Source: Lithodes maja
Lineage: Eukaryota > Arthropoda > Malacostraca > Decapoda > Lithodidae
Reading direction: 5' to 3'
NCBI GenBank assembly: GCA_037953745.1
Contig: JBAKBP010001597.1
Span: 62,001 to 126,000, forward strand
DNA length: 64,000 nucleotides
Shown: positions 1 to 11,886 of the stretch, piece by piece
How the letters are laid out: the number at the start of each line of letters is the position of its first letter
Position numbering within the stretch: the stretch's first letter is position 1
Made by a program: the position numbers and the translations under genes
The notes under the pieces: model-generated
What the model was told of the DNA's origin: nothing
Databases searched by the model: none
The model's input: the letters and a program-made list of their open reading frames with translations, nothing else

Positions 1-789
1 CAGTCAAAGGTTATTACAAGAACGTGCAAGCAACAACTAAAATTACAGATATATACTGTATAGCTACAGTAGGATACTAAATACAATATCTACAAGAGTT
101 AATAATAAAACAGATTGGCTGGCTATAGGCTAGGCTAGGTTTGGGTTAGGTCAAAAGCTTGGCAGGTTGGGTTAGGCTAGGTTAGTTTGTACAAATACCA
201 CCCTTAGCTTAAAGTAAAATCAGTCTGAGGAGAAAAAGTCAAGAATATATCTAGGGGGAAAAGATAAATGAATGCACTTAAATTTGGTACAAAATTTGCT
301 GGAATTTAATGTATAATCCCCCCAAAAGGTTTGTTTACAAAATGGCGTCGGCGTTAGTCTCTGTAGGCAGGTTAGTTAGCAAACAATATTGTTTATTAGC
401 AAATTAATATGCAAAGCTTTACTTACATACAATGCAGTTAAATAGATACTTACTACAGTAGGTAATGGGTAAAATTAGGGGCTACGATTTTATATAAAAT
501 AGTAATAAGAGAGCGTTTGTTTACAAAGCAAAACAAAACAATAGATGGCGCTAGTGGCGCCCTGTCCGAGCAGGAGTCTTGTGATAAACACAAAGTTTAT
601 CAGTCAATACACAGCGAAATATCGTGCAGTGTTGCTTACTAAGCTACAGGATGGTTAAACGTGCTCTTAACCACCTTTCATGCACAAGAATGAAGAGGAT
701 GAGTAGTTAATACTCAAATTATGATCGATATCGTGAGAGCGTTGGCAGAGCGTCTGCAGCGTCTGGCGGTAGCACGGGGGGCGAACGAA
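1..789. other. AT-rich unassigned sequence with degenerate TTAGG-like tract
   Basis: No supportable gene or known element is visible. Positions 121-187 hold a run of imperfect TAGG, GGTTAGG and GGCTAGG words resembling the arthropod TTAGG telomere unit. They are irregularly spaced and not a true tandem array, so this is at most an interstitial telomere-like relic. Positions 540-580 hold a GC-richer stretch (ATGGCGCTAGTGGCGCC) of unknown meaning. Confidence 0.4.
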
Positions 790-3344
790 TGAAGAAGAGT
801 GGTGGGAGGGTGGGGGGTACCATCAGAGGTGAATGGGAATGGTAGTGCACTTGTGGACGTATATGTGGGGAGGAGGCTGTGGAAAGCCAACACCTTCTTC
901 CGACACAGAATGATCCACAGGTACACGTGGAAACGGATGTTGACGATGAAGGATAAGACAGTGGTGGGACGAAAGTCATTGATTGATTATGTATGTGTGG
1001 ATGAACGAATGAAGAAATCTGTGATGGATGCTAGGGTGTATAGGGGTATTGGAGGGGGTCTGTCTGATCATTATGTAGTGGTAGCTAAGGTTAGGATACA
1101 AAAGAAGTGGGTGAGGAGAGCTGGAGGGAGGCGAGAGGAGGGTGGAATGGTGAGGAGGGTGGCGAGGTTGCAGGAGGAGGAAGTCAGGGAGGAGTACAGG
1201 AGAGCAGTGGAAAGACGACTAGGTGGGTTCGACCTGGAAGTTATGGAGGAAGTGGAGGAGATGAGCAAGGTGTTTAAGGATGAGATCTGTGCAGCATGTG
1301 AGGAGGTGTGTGGAGTGAGGAGAAGAGGGAGGGGAGTGAAAGGTACAGCATGGTGGACAGAAGAGGTAAGAATAGCTGTGGAAGAAAAGAAGAAAGCATA
1401 TAGAGAGTGGTTGGGTAGCAGAGGGAATGAAGATTCCGAGAGACAGAAACGAGCGAGGTACGTGGAGAGTAAGAGGGTGGTGAAGAGAGTAGTGAAGGAA
1501 AGTAAGAGAAGAGTAGATGAGGAATTTGGAAGGAATCTGAGTGTAAAATGGAGGGAGAGTAAGAAACTGTTCTGGAAAGAAGTTGAGAAAGTTAGGGAAG
1601 GTAGCAAGGGAAACAGTAAGGGTGTGAAAGATAAGAATGGGAGAATGCTAGCCGAGAAGCAAGAGAGAGTCGAAAGATGGAGGGAGTACTTCAGTGAGTT
1701 GCTAAATGTAAGGAATGAAGAGCCAGCAAACATAGCTGGATATGGTATGGGAGGGAGAAGAAGAGAAGTAGTGGAGGAGGAGGTGGGGATCAGGAGGTCA
1801 GAAGTGTGGGAAGCCATGAAAAGAGTGAAGTTGGGGAAAGCACCAGGAACAGATGGAGTGTGTGGGTAAATGTTGAGGTATGGTGGTGAGATAGTGATAG
1901 AATGGGTATGGAAAATGTGCAAACTAGCATGGGAGAAGGGGAGTGCACCCGATGACTGGAAGACTGGCATAATAGTCCCCCTATATAAGGGCAAAGGGGA
2001 AAGAGGAGTGTGTGGTAACCTCCGAGGAATATGTCTTCTAAGCGTAGTAGGGAAGGTAAGTGATTGAGAGAGTGAGAGTGAGAACGGAGAAATGGATAGG
2101 CGACGAGCAGGGAGGTTTTAGGAAGGGAAGAGGATGTGTAGATCAGATTTTTACCCTGAATTGTGTTGTGGAGAAGTATCTGGAGAAGAAACAAAAGGTG
2201 TATGTTGCCTTTATGGACTTGGAGAAGGCCTATGACAGAGTGGATAGAGAAGGTTTGTGGAAAGTACTTAGAATATACGGAGTAGAGGGCAAGTTGCTGA
2301 AAGCAGTGAAGAGCATGTATGAGGGTGCAAAGGCGGCAGTACGTGTGGAGAGTGAGCAGAGCGAGTTCTTTGACCTGAATGTTGGTTTGAAACAGGGGTG
2401 TGTGATGTCCCCGTGGTTGTTTACCGTTTATATGGATGGAGTCATGAAAGAAATACTATCAAGAGCAGTGGATGTTGGTGTATCGCTGAAAAGGGAGGGA
2501 ATTGAGTGGAAGCTACCTATACTGCTGTTTGCGGATGATACAGTTCTGATGAGTGATAATGAATGGGAGTTGCAGGGTCTGGTAAATGAGTTTGGAACAG
2601 TGTGCGAAAAACGGAATTTGAAGGTAAATGCGGGGAAGAGCAAGGTTATGGTCTTCGAAAGGGGTGAAGTCATAGAGTGTTAGGTGAAGCTGAACGGTCA
2701 GGCTATGGAGATCGTCAACTCTTTTAAGTATCTGGGCAGTGTGTTGAGTAAAGATGGGAATATGGATGAAGAAGTGCGGGAGAGGGTACAACAGGGGAAG
2801 TAGGAACAGTAGGAACGCTAAAAGCAGTAACAAGAAATAGGGTGGTCAATATGGAAGTGAAGAAGTCCTTGCATGACAGTGTGGTAATCCCGACATTGAC
2901 TTACGGAAGCGAAGCATGGACGTTGGTTGAGAGACTCAGACCAAGAGTGAGAGCAGTGGAAATGAATTACTTAAGTTAAGGAGTGTGTGCGGAGTTACAT
3001 GGAGGGATAGACAGACTAATGAGGAAGTAAGAAGGAGGTGTGGTTTGGAGGTAGATGTGCTGGAAAGTGTGAAAAGGAACAACTTGAGATGGTTCGGCCA
3101 TATGGAACGTATGGAAAGCGAGAGAATGACTAAGAGGGTGTACGAGAGCGAGGTGGAGGGACAGAGAGAGAGAGGTAGACCGAATGAGAGGTGGAAGGAT
3201 GGAGTGAGGAAATACATGAACGAAGGCGGTGCTGGTTGGGGGGAGGGGCGTCGACTGACTGGGGACAGAGGTGCATGGGGGCGGTTAGTTCGTGGCCACC
3301 CCTTCGGGGATCACGGCGTCAGGCAATAGATAGATAGATAGATT
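790..3344 (+). mobile_element. RTE-like non-LTR retrotransposon, copy A (5' truncated)
   Basis: A degenerate LINE that starts inside the apurinic endonuclease domain and ends in a characteristic 3' tail. Just after the ORF lies a short hairpin CCCCTTCGGGG (3299-3309), then GGCGTCAGGCAATAGATAG and an (ATAG)n tail. Two more copies of the family occur at 37430-39164 (plus) and 42763-44237 (minus) with the same 3' end, which fixes the boundary. The 5' limit near 790 is approximate. RTE-like is inferred from the endonuclease GLSDHY motif, the LEKAYDRV reverse transcriptase block and the short tandem-repeat tail; a related clade is possible. Confidence 0.8.
799..3329 (+). pseudogene. RTE-like endonuclease/reverse transcriptase, broken
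   Basis: Order of domains: C-terminal endonuclease (GLSDHYVVVA, about residue 88), a long basic linker, RT motif GKAPGTDG (ends at 1869), RT blocks DLEKAYDRVD, GLKQGCVMSP and LLFADDTVLM with the catalytic ADD, and a C-terminal LRWFGHMERM segment (2985-3329). The frame is broken by a TAA at 1867, by a deletion of about a dozen bases near 2057 relative to copy C, by a TAG at 2681, and by small indels near 2800 and 2975. Copies B and C are open at these sites, so these are decay lesions. The copy is not expected to be active. Confidence 0.8.
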
Positions 3345-3389
3345 CAGCATAAATAGGGCCTCCAGCAACTAACAGGTTTCAAACTATGT

Positions 3390-3482
3390 CATTTAACCCC
3401 TTTTACTACCACAGATCCTTCTGAAACTGCACAAAATCGTCTAAATATACCTAGACAAATAATCAAACGATGTCTCCGGTTA
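3390..3482. repeat. Single arm of a TTAA palindromic MITE (family D)
   Basis: A solitary arm of the family described at 3532-3746. It runs from TTAACCCC to GGTTAA and contains the diagnostic blocks CCACAGATCCTTCTGAAACT, AAAATCGTCTAAAT and ACGATGTC. It is probably half of an older copy. Confidence 0.5.
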
Positions 3483-3531
3483 AGAAGAGGTTGAAAGGTT
3501 GCATTCAGGCTATATCAAAACTCTGAGATCA

Positions 3532-3746
3532 TTAACCCGTACAATACCAGGGACGTCCTTTTCATCATATTCTGGCAACTATTAGACGATTTTATATAGC
3601 TTAGGAAGGAATTCAGGCAATAATATGGCTTCAAACTATCTCAACCAATCCTTTTAACTACCACAGATCCTTCCTAAGCTGCATAATATTGTCTAAACAT
3701 AGCTAGAATATAATACAACACACGTCGCTGGTACTCAAAGGATTAA
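3532..3746. mobile_element. TTAA-flanked palindromic MITE (family D)
   Basis: A 215 bp element bounded by TTAA at both ends. Its two halves are inverted repeats of each other over roughly 85 bp: TTAACCCGTACAATACCAG on the left, TTAATCCTTTGAGTACCAG on the reverse complement of the right. The shared inner word is AGACGATTTTATATAGCTTA. Related copies or arms occur at 3390-3482, 34625-34735 and 51478-51690. TTAA targeting is typical of piggyBac-type transposases, so it may be a non-autonomous piggyBac-type element (inference). No coding capacity. Confidence 0.6.
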
Positions 3747-6012
<2,266 letters not shown>

Positions 6013-6169
6013 TCTCTCTCTCTCTCTTTCTCTCTCTGTTTTATCATACTGTTGTCTGTTAATATTCTACTATCATTATGCTACTGTTTTCCTTTCCCTC
6101 CCATTCCGTTCCCCTCCCTGTTTGTTTTCCTGTTCTTGTTGTACCATTAATGTTGTTCCTGTTGTTCCA
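6013..6169. other. Pyrimidine-rich spacer
   Basis: CT-rich tracts (6012-6041) and T/C-rich low-complexity sequence with repeated TGTTGTTCC words. No gene seen. Confidence 0.4.
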
Positions 6170-6537
6170 TTAAGGGGGGTGACCTGCTTTTTGTCTCTCC
6201 TTTTCTCTGGCTTGTATCCATTCGGACCCATTCAGCCTACTGTGTTATGATGATTTTCCCCATCCAGGTGTCGATTCTTCCTGGCGAGCGATAGCGAGCC
6301 AGCATTGTATGGAGAAATTCGGCTTCGCCGGAAAAAAAATTCCATCGAAAAATGTACAAATTTAACCTGCTGTCAAAAACATTGTTTTTAAATATGCAGG
6401 CTTGCTACCGCTCGCCACGAAAGAATCGACACCTGGAAGGGGATAAACGTCTTAAAACAGTGGGCTGAATGGGTCGAATGTATACAACCCAGAGAGAGAG
6501 GGAGGGAGATAAAAAAAAACAAGGTGGACTCCCTTAA
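6170..6537. mobile_element. TTAA-flanked long inverted-repeat MITE (family IR-A, copy 1)
   Basis: Both ends carry TTAA. The terminal arms are inverted repeats of about 130-150 bp. On the left arm: CATTCAGCCTACTGTG, then CCAGGTGTCGATTCTTCCTG, then GGCGAGCGATAGCGAGCC. On the right arm the same words appear in reverse complement (GGCTTGCTACCGCTCGCC, AGAATCGACACCTGG, CAGTGGGCTGAATGGG). The roughly 100 bp spacer includes CGGCTTCGCCGG. Copies 2 (35364-35665) and 3 (40300-40556 plus 50546-50646) have the spacer in the opposite orientation. No ORF. A non-autonomous DNA transposon is the likeliest nature. Confidence 0.65.
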
Positions 6538-6859
6538 GGGGAGATCTCCACTCGAGGGATTTTTTTCTTGACCCCTTTCTCCCTCATGTTTAGCCCCATT
6601 GCTTTTGATATTATAAAATGTTTGCCCCATTAGTTTAGCGATTTTAAGAACTGTCACCCCATATTAAGACCTTTCGTGCAATTCAGGTGTCAATTTTATC
6701 CTGGCGAGCGATAGCGAGCCTGTAATTTAAGAGGAACAGGCCTTCGGCCGGGACATTTTTCTACCGAAAAATTTACAAATTTATCTTGAAAGGGACTCAA
6801 GGGGGTGTAATTTTAAGCTTGATGGAGGTCTAGGGAACAAACTAAATACCTCCCCTTAA
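6534..6859. mobile_element. TTAA-flanked MITE (family IR-B, copy 1)
   Basis: Begins at the same TTAA that ends IR-A copy 1 and ends at TTAA 6856-6859. The terminal inverted repeat is TTAAGGGGAG. The interior shares with IR-A the block CCTGGCGAGCGATAGCGAGC but has a different spacer (CAGGCCTTCGGCCGGGACA, then TTTTTCTACCGAAAAAT). Related copies: 34732-35120 (plus) and about 51085-51344 (minus). Confidence 0.6.
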
Positions 6860-7164
6860 CGTTGTTTTGTTCCCGTTGTTCCATAAATGTTGTTGTCATT
6901 ATCTTCCCCTGTAATGACACCTTCATAATATAATTAGTATGTCTCTCTCTCTCGCTCTCTCGCTCTCTCTCTTTCTTTCTCTCTCTCTCTTTCTCTCTCT
7001 CTCTTTCTTTTTCTCTCTCTCTCTCCCGTATTTTTCTCTGGTATCATTTACGCTGAGGGTCTGACGTGGTTTGTTAAGGATAATATTTTGTTCTTTCTTT
7101 GCAGCATATTTTTAGATACCGGTATATTTGTAAAGTCTGCCAAAGAAGTTATATAACGTTTCAT
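6860..7164. repeat. CT-rich low-complexity tract
   Basis: Pyrimidine microsatellite from about 6940 to 7025, with CTTT and CGCT interruptions, flanked by AT-rich sequence. No gene seen. Confidence 0.7.
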
Positions 7165-7315
7165 ATTTGACTGAGACTGCTTTAAACTTCGTGTGTCCAG
7201 GCATTTTGACTCCAACGTCCCGTGAATTTGGCACTGTCACTCATTTACCTTTGAGGGAGACCCTCGTTACAGGCAACCTGCCTTTTGTCTCCTCCATACA
7301 CATAGATACAACACA
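7165..7315 (+). mobile_element. 3' UTR fragment of a Jockey-group LINE
   Basis: Matches the terminal 3' sequence of the minus-strand LINE at 25511-27399 (blocks GTGTGTCCAGGCATTTTG, GAGGGAGACCCTCG, ACAGGCAACCTGCCTTTTG). It is closest to the fragment at 52655-52800, with which it shares the GAGGGAGAC and ACAGGCAACCTGCCTT variants. So it belongs to a subfamily distinct from the copies at 25.5 kb and 50.4 kb. Non-coding and severely truncated. Confidence 0.65.
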
Positions 7316-7357
7316 TATTGTTTGTTGCTGTGCCTATGCCATGTTCCTAATAAGTAG

Positions 7358-7951
7358 ACAAACACTCTTCAACAGTAACCTCTATAACTCACAAACACTC
7401 TTCAACAGTAACCTCTATAACTCACAAACACTCTTCAACAGTAACCTCTATAACTCACAAACACTCTTCAACAGTAACCTCTATAACTCACAAACACTCT
7501 TCAACAGTAACCTCTATAACTCACAAACACTCTTCAACAGTAACCTCTATAACTCACAAACACTCTTCAACAGTAACCTCTATAACTCATAAACACTCTC
7601 CAACAGTAACCTCTATAACTCACAAACACTCTTCAACAGTAACCTCTATAACTCACAAACACTCTCCAACAGTAACCTCTATAACTCACAAACACTCTTC
7701 AACAGTAACCTCTATAACTCACAAACACTCTTCAACAGTAACCTCTATAACTCACAAACACTCTTCAACAGTAACCTCTATAACTCACAAACACTCTTCA
7801 ACAGTAACCTCTATAACTCACAAACACTCTTCAACAGTAACCTCTATAACTCACAAACACTCTTCAACAGTAACCTCTATAACTCACAAACACTCTTCAA
7901 CAGTAACCTCTATAACTCACAAACACTCTTCAACAGTAACCTCTATAACTC
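7358..7951. repeat. 33 bp minisatellite, 18 copies
   Basis: Exactly 594 bp, i.e. 18 copies of a 33 bp unit with halves ACAAACACTCTTCAACAG and TAACCTCTATAACTC, plus a 6 bp partial. Copies are almost identical; a few carry CTCTCC for CTCTTC, and one carries CATAAAC, which is the stop that ends the forward open frame at 7592. The unit is a multiple of three, so the array is open in frame and yields an 11-residue peptide repeat. No start context, splice site or homology supports translation. Confidence 0.95.
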
Positions 7952-8343
7952 ACAAACGACGAGAGTAAACGAGCTAGCATTTCTACCATTTGGGAAGGGT
8001 TAGCCAAGCAATAGGTATGGAGATTGACAGTCCATTTGCTCTAGCCCATTTTGAACTACGGAGGTTGGAGGTCACAATTTCTGGCCTACCTGTTTGGAAC
8101 TGTGTATAGTTCTATCATTTCCAACTTTCTGTACAATCCTTCAGGTAATATTAAAACTTGTAAGGGTTATCATTTCTATTATTTTTAATTATAGACTTTT
8201 CCGGAGGTAGTGGAGGGAGGGGAGAGAGCCTACTACTATGCTAACCATTTCTTCCACTTTTCTTTGTTTGCGTTTCTGCTATCTCTAACAGACGTAAGTC
8301 CTGACCGCCTTGCTTGGTTCGTAAGGGCTTTGTGGTCAGTGTA
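7952..8343. other. Unassigned sequence
   Basis: No gene or known repeat recognised. Short frames here run into the (CT)n tract and look fortuitous. Confidence 0.35.
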
Positions 8344-8362
8344 TCTATGTAAAAACCTTCTC

Positions 8363-8420
<58 letters not shown>

Positions 8421-8466
8421 TGTACTTGGGTAGTGTGGGTGTTGTTGTGTTATGAATATTGAATTG

Positions 8467-8501
<35 letters not shown>

Positions 8502-8706
8502 GAAAGCTGAGAGAGAGAGAGAGAGAGACTGAGTATGTTTGTGTGTGTGTTTGTGTCTGTGTCTGTGTGTGCGTGTGCGTGTGTGTACCAGGAATGTGCA
8601 AATGATTAATAATTACCTGGGAAAATGTATGTTTTTCTGCAATTAAGAAATTAGCGTTAAGGACATTAAGGAAGATGATTATCTCTCTCTCTCTCTCTCT
8701 CTCTCT

Positions 8707-8797
<91 letters not shown>

Positions 8798-8799
8798 TG

Positions 8800-8830
<31 letters not shown>

Positions 8831-8912
8831 ATATCTTTATCACTCTCACACACACTCACTCTCACTCTCTCTCTCTCTCTGCGGTTTTAATAATAATAAT
8901 AATAATAATAAT
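8344..8912. repeat. Complex microsatellite cluster
   Basis: Successive (CT)n at 8358-8415, (CA)n at 8468-8500, (GA)n at 8511-8528, GT/GC-rich at 8536-8586, (CT)n at 8682-8708, (TA)n with ACTGTA interruptions at 8709-8835, CACT/CT at 8841-8880 and (TAA)n at 8888-8912. Long translated frames across this cluster are low-complexity artefacts. Confidence 0.9.
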
Positions 8913-9339
8913 AAACGGTTTATTAAAGAATGGCAACCTCATGAGCTGAAAATACACATTTTACAATTAGTGGATGAACATGAGATGTACAGATATGAAA
9001 ATGGTAAGCTCAGTTTACAATGGGTGAGTATAATATACTTTACATTAAAACAAGAAATTAATACAATAATTATGCTAGTGTAAAATACAAATTATCATAA
9101 ATTAACCATGAGAGTAAGTGATTTACAGTGCATACACAGTACACATTTATTTTACTCATATATATACAGAACATACATATATATGCATACATACACACAT
9201 ACATACGCATATATATACATTTTCTTTAATACATACGAGGTTGAAAGAAATGGCAATTTCTGCGTTAGAAATTTTATTATTCAAAGTTTCCAGGTCTCTG
9301 ATGAGTTTTCGCTGGGTGGCAGGGAGTAGATGAATGAGA
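8913..9339. other. Unassigned AT-rich sequence next to (TAA)n
   Basis: Starts directly after the (TAA)n tract with ACGGTTTATTAAAGAATGG. This layout would suit the 3' end of a minus-strand non-LTR element with a (TTA)n tail, but I cannot match it to another copy in the window. Contains (CATA)n at about 9172-9222. Confidence 0.3.
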
Positions 9340-9793
9340 TGAGCAAAATTCATGGTGGTACAGGGTTACATAAATGTACATGATGATACAGGATATACGA
9401 CACGTTTCACTGGACAACCAGCATTATCAAGTAAGGGTAGAATGATATAAAAGGTAAACAGGAAGGGTATATATAGAGGGTGGAGGATCAGAGGAGGCGA
9501 AAATCAGGAGGCAAAAGTCTCCTATTGGTGGAGGTGTATTCTAGGAGTGCAAAAGGGGGAACCGCTTCACGCAGGCGCACTGGATGCGGGATGGTGTTGG
9601 TCGGATAGCGGGGTCAAAGCTGATTGGCTGCGTGTCGAGGGGCGTGGCCTAAGTTGTGTTGTCCGTGTGGCGCCGGCAGAAGATGAAGCTGAAGGAGGTA
9701 GTGCGGGGGGCTGCGTCAAGGGCACCGGTGGGCGAGGAGGGGCATTAGGTCCTGTAGGGTAGTGCGTTTTGGCAGAAGGAAGGATCTGAAGGT

Positions 9794-10083
9794 CTAGAGT
9801 TTGGTTGTTGATGTTAGGATGTACAGTAAGTCTTGGATATATAACGCTTCGAGTATAGGTAATCTCCTTGGGTCACTTTCTTTATCGAGTATGGTGGTGT
9901 GTTTCTCTAACTCGTTGCGTGTGAGGTGGGGGTGGTTGGGGGTGAGATAGTGGTCTTTGATGGCTCCAGCCTGAAGGTGAAGAGTTAACCGACGTGAAAG
10001 ACGAGTCTGCGTCATGCCAATATAGGAATGAGGTCCACAGTCCTCATAATTACAGGTATGTTGGTAAACCTGGTAAACTTTAG
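9794..10083 (-). pseudogene. Penelope-like GIY-YIG endonuclease (C-terminal exon-like piece)
   Basis: Encodes the C-terminal part of the Penelope-like protein. A CNYEDC pair of cysteines precedes HSYIGMTQTRLSRRL, which is the YIG half of the GIY-YIG nuclease with its conserved arginine, followed by HLQAGAIKDHY. The conserved distal motif is DKESDPRRLPILEALYIQ. Homologous residues in the plus copy are at 23960-24123 and 34335-34445. GIY-YIG nucleases nick target DNA to prime reverse transcription. The SINE insertion separates this piece from the RT. Confidence 0.75.
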
Positions 10084-10561
10084 GGGAGGTGTGGCAGAGT
10101 GGTCTTGCCACTGGACTGGTAATCCAATGGACCCGGGCTCGAATCCCAGTATGTCAATGGGAAGATATTATTGGGATGGAATTTGTGCTGTACCTAGTTT
10201 CAGTGCATTACCACAGCACACCGAAATGCCAAAACAAAATACCCTCATTGTTCCCTGATTAAATAGCACTGTATGAATATTCCCATATTCAAAATATGCT
10301 ACAGGGGTGCAATGCCTAGTGAGTTAATTCAATAGGTGGCGTTCTGAGAGTGAGGGTCCGAGCCTGGGGAGTGAGACTGTGAAGCGCAGGGGCGAAGCAG
10401 CTTCAGAGATGGAGTTGGGTTCGGGCCGTGAATAGGTGCTTCGCATGTCTCACTCCCTAGACTGGAACAAGACCTCACGGGCCTCACCGTGTTCAGCGGT
10501 AGAGTGTAAAGGCTATCAGCCTATGCCCGAGAGGGAGTAGTTGGAATAAAAAAAAAAAAAA
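10084..10561 (+). mobile_element. tRNA-derived SINE inserted in the Penelope-like element
   Basis: The head resembles a tRNA: A box TGGCAGAGTGG at 10092-10102 and B box GGCTCGAATCC at 10136-10146. The anticodon-arm-like stretch has loop CTGGTAA, giving a GGU (Thr-like) anticodon. The acceptor stem does not close, so it is not a tRNA gene. A body of about 400 bp follows, then a 3' A-tail at 10545-10561. Comparison with the plus Penelope copy shows its codons are contiguous there and split here, which proves insertion. RNA polymerase III transcription from the A/B boxes is the expected mode. Confidence 0.7.
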
Positions 10562-11235
10562 AATGACGTGATCGTCGGTCATCGGGCTCTTTATCTTGGT
10601 GGAAGCTGGTTTGTTGCGGAGAACGAACGAGGTTGGAGGTCTTGGGGGATTTGTAATAAATTATTAATTTGATTTTGTTTTCCGGGTTGGTTGGGTGGAC
10701 ATGCTTGGAGATTATTTCTTTTAAGACGGCCTCGTCATTTTTGTGTTCAGAGGACATGTAATTGCGGTAGAAGATCTTAATTTCATTGGTGGGGTCAATG
10801 TTGGGAGGGCTTTGGGTGTACCATTTTTCAAGATGGTGGTTGATGGTGCTGGAGATGTCGGAGTTGGAGTATCCATTATTCACTAAAACTTGGGATAGTC
10901 TTTCTAGTTCCTGGTGGGTGTCGGCCCAGGTAGAGCAGTGCGTGAGGGCTCTCCTAACATAGGCGGAGATGGAGGATAGAAGATAACGGCGGGGGCATTC
11001 ACTATCACCGTTGAGGCATTGTCCTGTGTTAGTTGGTTTAGTGTAGACCGTGGTTTTGAACTCATGGTCGTTCAGAGCTACGAGGATGTCGAGGAAGGGG
11101 AGTTGTCCATTGTTAGATTTTTCAAAGATGAAGTTAAGTCCGAAGGAGGTCATGAAGCGACGCTGGAGTTCCTGTAGTTCGTGGAGGTCCTTGATTTGCA
11201 CGAAGATGTCATCCACGTATCTACAGTAGACGGTG

Positions 11236-11236
<1 letters not shown>
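10562..11236 (-). pseudogene. Penelope-like reverse transcriptase, N-terminally truncated
   Basis: Starts at the catalytic block VYCRYVDDIFVQIKD, retaining the YVDD Asp pair, and continues through GLNFIFEKSNN, QLPFLDILV, TVYTKPTNT and a long alpha-helical thumb-like region to IKLIIYYKSPKT. Upstream fingers and palm motifs are lost at the (TA)n junction. The ORF prediction that begins further upstream in poly Tyr-Ile is microsatellite read-through. The catalytic residues here are intact, unlike in the plus-strand copy. Confidence 0.75.
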
Positions 11237-11275
<39 letters not shown>

Positions 11276-11369
11276 CATATATAAGAACATAAGAACATGC
11301 AGTAAGTGTGCACATGCCCGTATACATAAACGCTCACGTATGCAAACAAACATACATACATACAAAAAC
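11237..11369. repeat. (TA)n and low-complexity junction
   Basis: (TA)n at 11237-11270, followed by ATAAGAACATAAGAACATG and CATA-rich sequence. Marks the 5' truncation of the Penelope-like copy. Confidence 0.7.
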
Positions 11370-11640
11370 TGTTCTGGTAGGGTCAGGTGAGGCTAATAAT
11401 GGGAGTTAAATCCTTGGGAGAGATTAAATGAGGGAATTGGAAAAGGGTTAATGGGGCAACGGACTGTAGGTCAGGTAAAGCCAATTAGAATGGAATGTCA
11501 AACGTCGGAAGAGATCAAATGAGGAGTTTGAAAAGGGTAAAGGCAAAACGGCCTACGGGTCCGTACAGGTAGGGTCAGGTAAAGCCTACTACAATGGGAG
11601 GTAATCCTCCGTAGAGAACAAAAGAAGAATATAAAATAAG
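11370..11640. repeat. Three degenerate tandem units of about 95 bp
   Basis: Three successive blocks begin with variants of GGTAGGGTCAGGTAAAGCC, continue through an AGATCAAATGAGG-like word and end with AAAAGGGTAA. They start near 11373, 11468 and 11567. Similarity is clear but well below identity, so the array is old. No coding signal. Confidence 0.55.
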
Positions 11641-11686
11641 GAGAGACAGCTGGGGGGAATTATAGTATATGGGACATTCTTCAGTG

Positions 11687-11688
<2 letters not shown>

Positions 11689-11738
<50 letters not shown>

Positions 11739-11811
11739 GTGTTTGTTTGTTTGTTTGTTTGTTTGTTTGTTTGTTTGTTTGTTTGTTTGTGTGTGTGTGT
11801 GTGTGTGTGTG
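11689..11811. repeat. Compound (GT)n-(GTTT)n-(GT)n microsatellite
   Basis: (TG)n at 11690-11736, a (GTTT) tetranucleotide run to about 11789, then (GT)n to 11811. Confidence 0.95.
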
Positions 11812-11886
11812 ATTGAATACTCTCAGCCGGGCTCGAGCCTCTAACCACAAACGGTATACACTATTGACACATACATATATAGATAA

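Larger units (their letters stand above)
9340..11236 (-). mobile_element. Penelope-like element, 5' truncated, split by a SINE
   Basis: Reading on the minus strand, the element starts inside the RT domain directly next to a (TA)n tract at 11237 and runs through RT, a GIY-YIG endonuclease and a 3' non-coding region. That region contains TGATAATGCTGGTTGTCCAG and GAAACGTGTCGTATATCC, wording common at Penelope-like termini. A second copy at 22887-24123 plus 34335-34473 gives an uninterrupted comparison. Between 10084 and 10561 it is split by a tRNA-like SINE. The 3' limit near 9340 is approximate. Confidence 0.75.

Noticed and set aside
121..187. Telomere end or internal telomeric array
   Set aside because: TTAGG-like words are irregular and short; there is no uniform tandem array.
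1071..1994. 307-residue Ser/Thr/Leu-rich minus-strand ORF opposite RTE copy A (similar ones at 43414-43857, 37509-37952)
   Set aside because: Antisense shadow of the purine-rich RTE coding strand; the same shadow recurs opposite all three copies and has no domain.
7167..7592. 141-residue ORF with 11-residue peptide repeats
   Set aside because: It starts in a LINE 3' UTR scrap and runs into a minisatellite; the open frame follows from a 33 bp unit, with no coding evidence.
7358..7951. Possible CRISPR-like array of 33 bp repeats
   Set aside because: There are no unique spacers; units are directly tandem in a eukaryotic context, so it is a minisatellite.
8236..8890. ORFs rich in Tyr-Ile or Arg-Glu
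   Set aside because: Translations of (TA)n and (GA)n microsatellites.
10084..10160. Functional tRNA-Thr gene
   Set aside because: A/B boxes and anticodon loop are tRNA-like, but the acceptor stem does not close, the sequence runs on into a long body with poly-A, and it interrupts a Penelope frame, so it is a SINE head.
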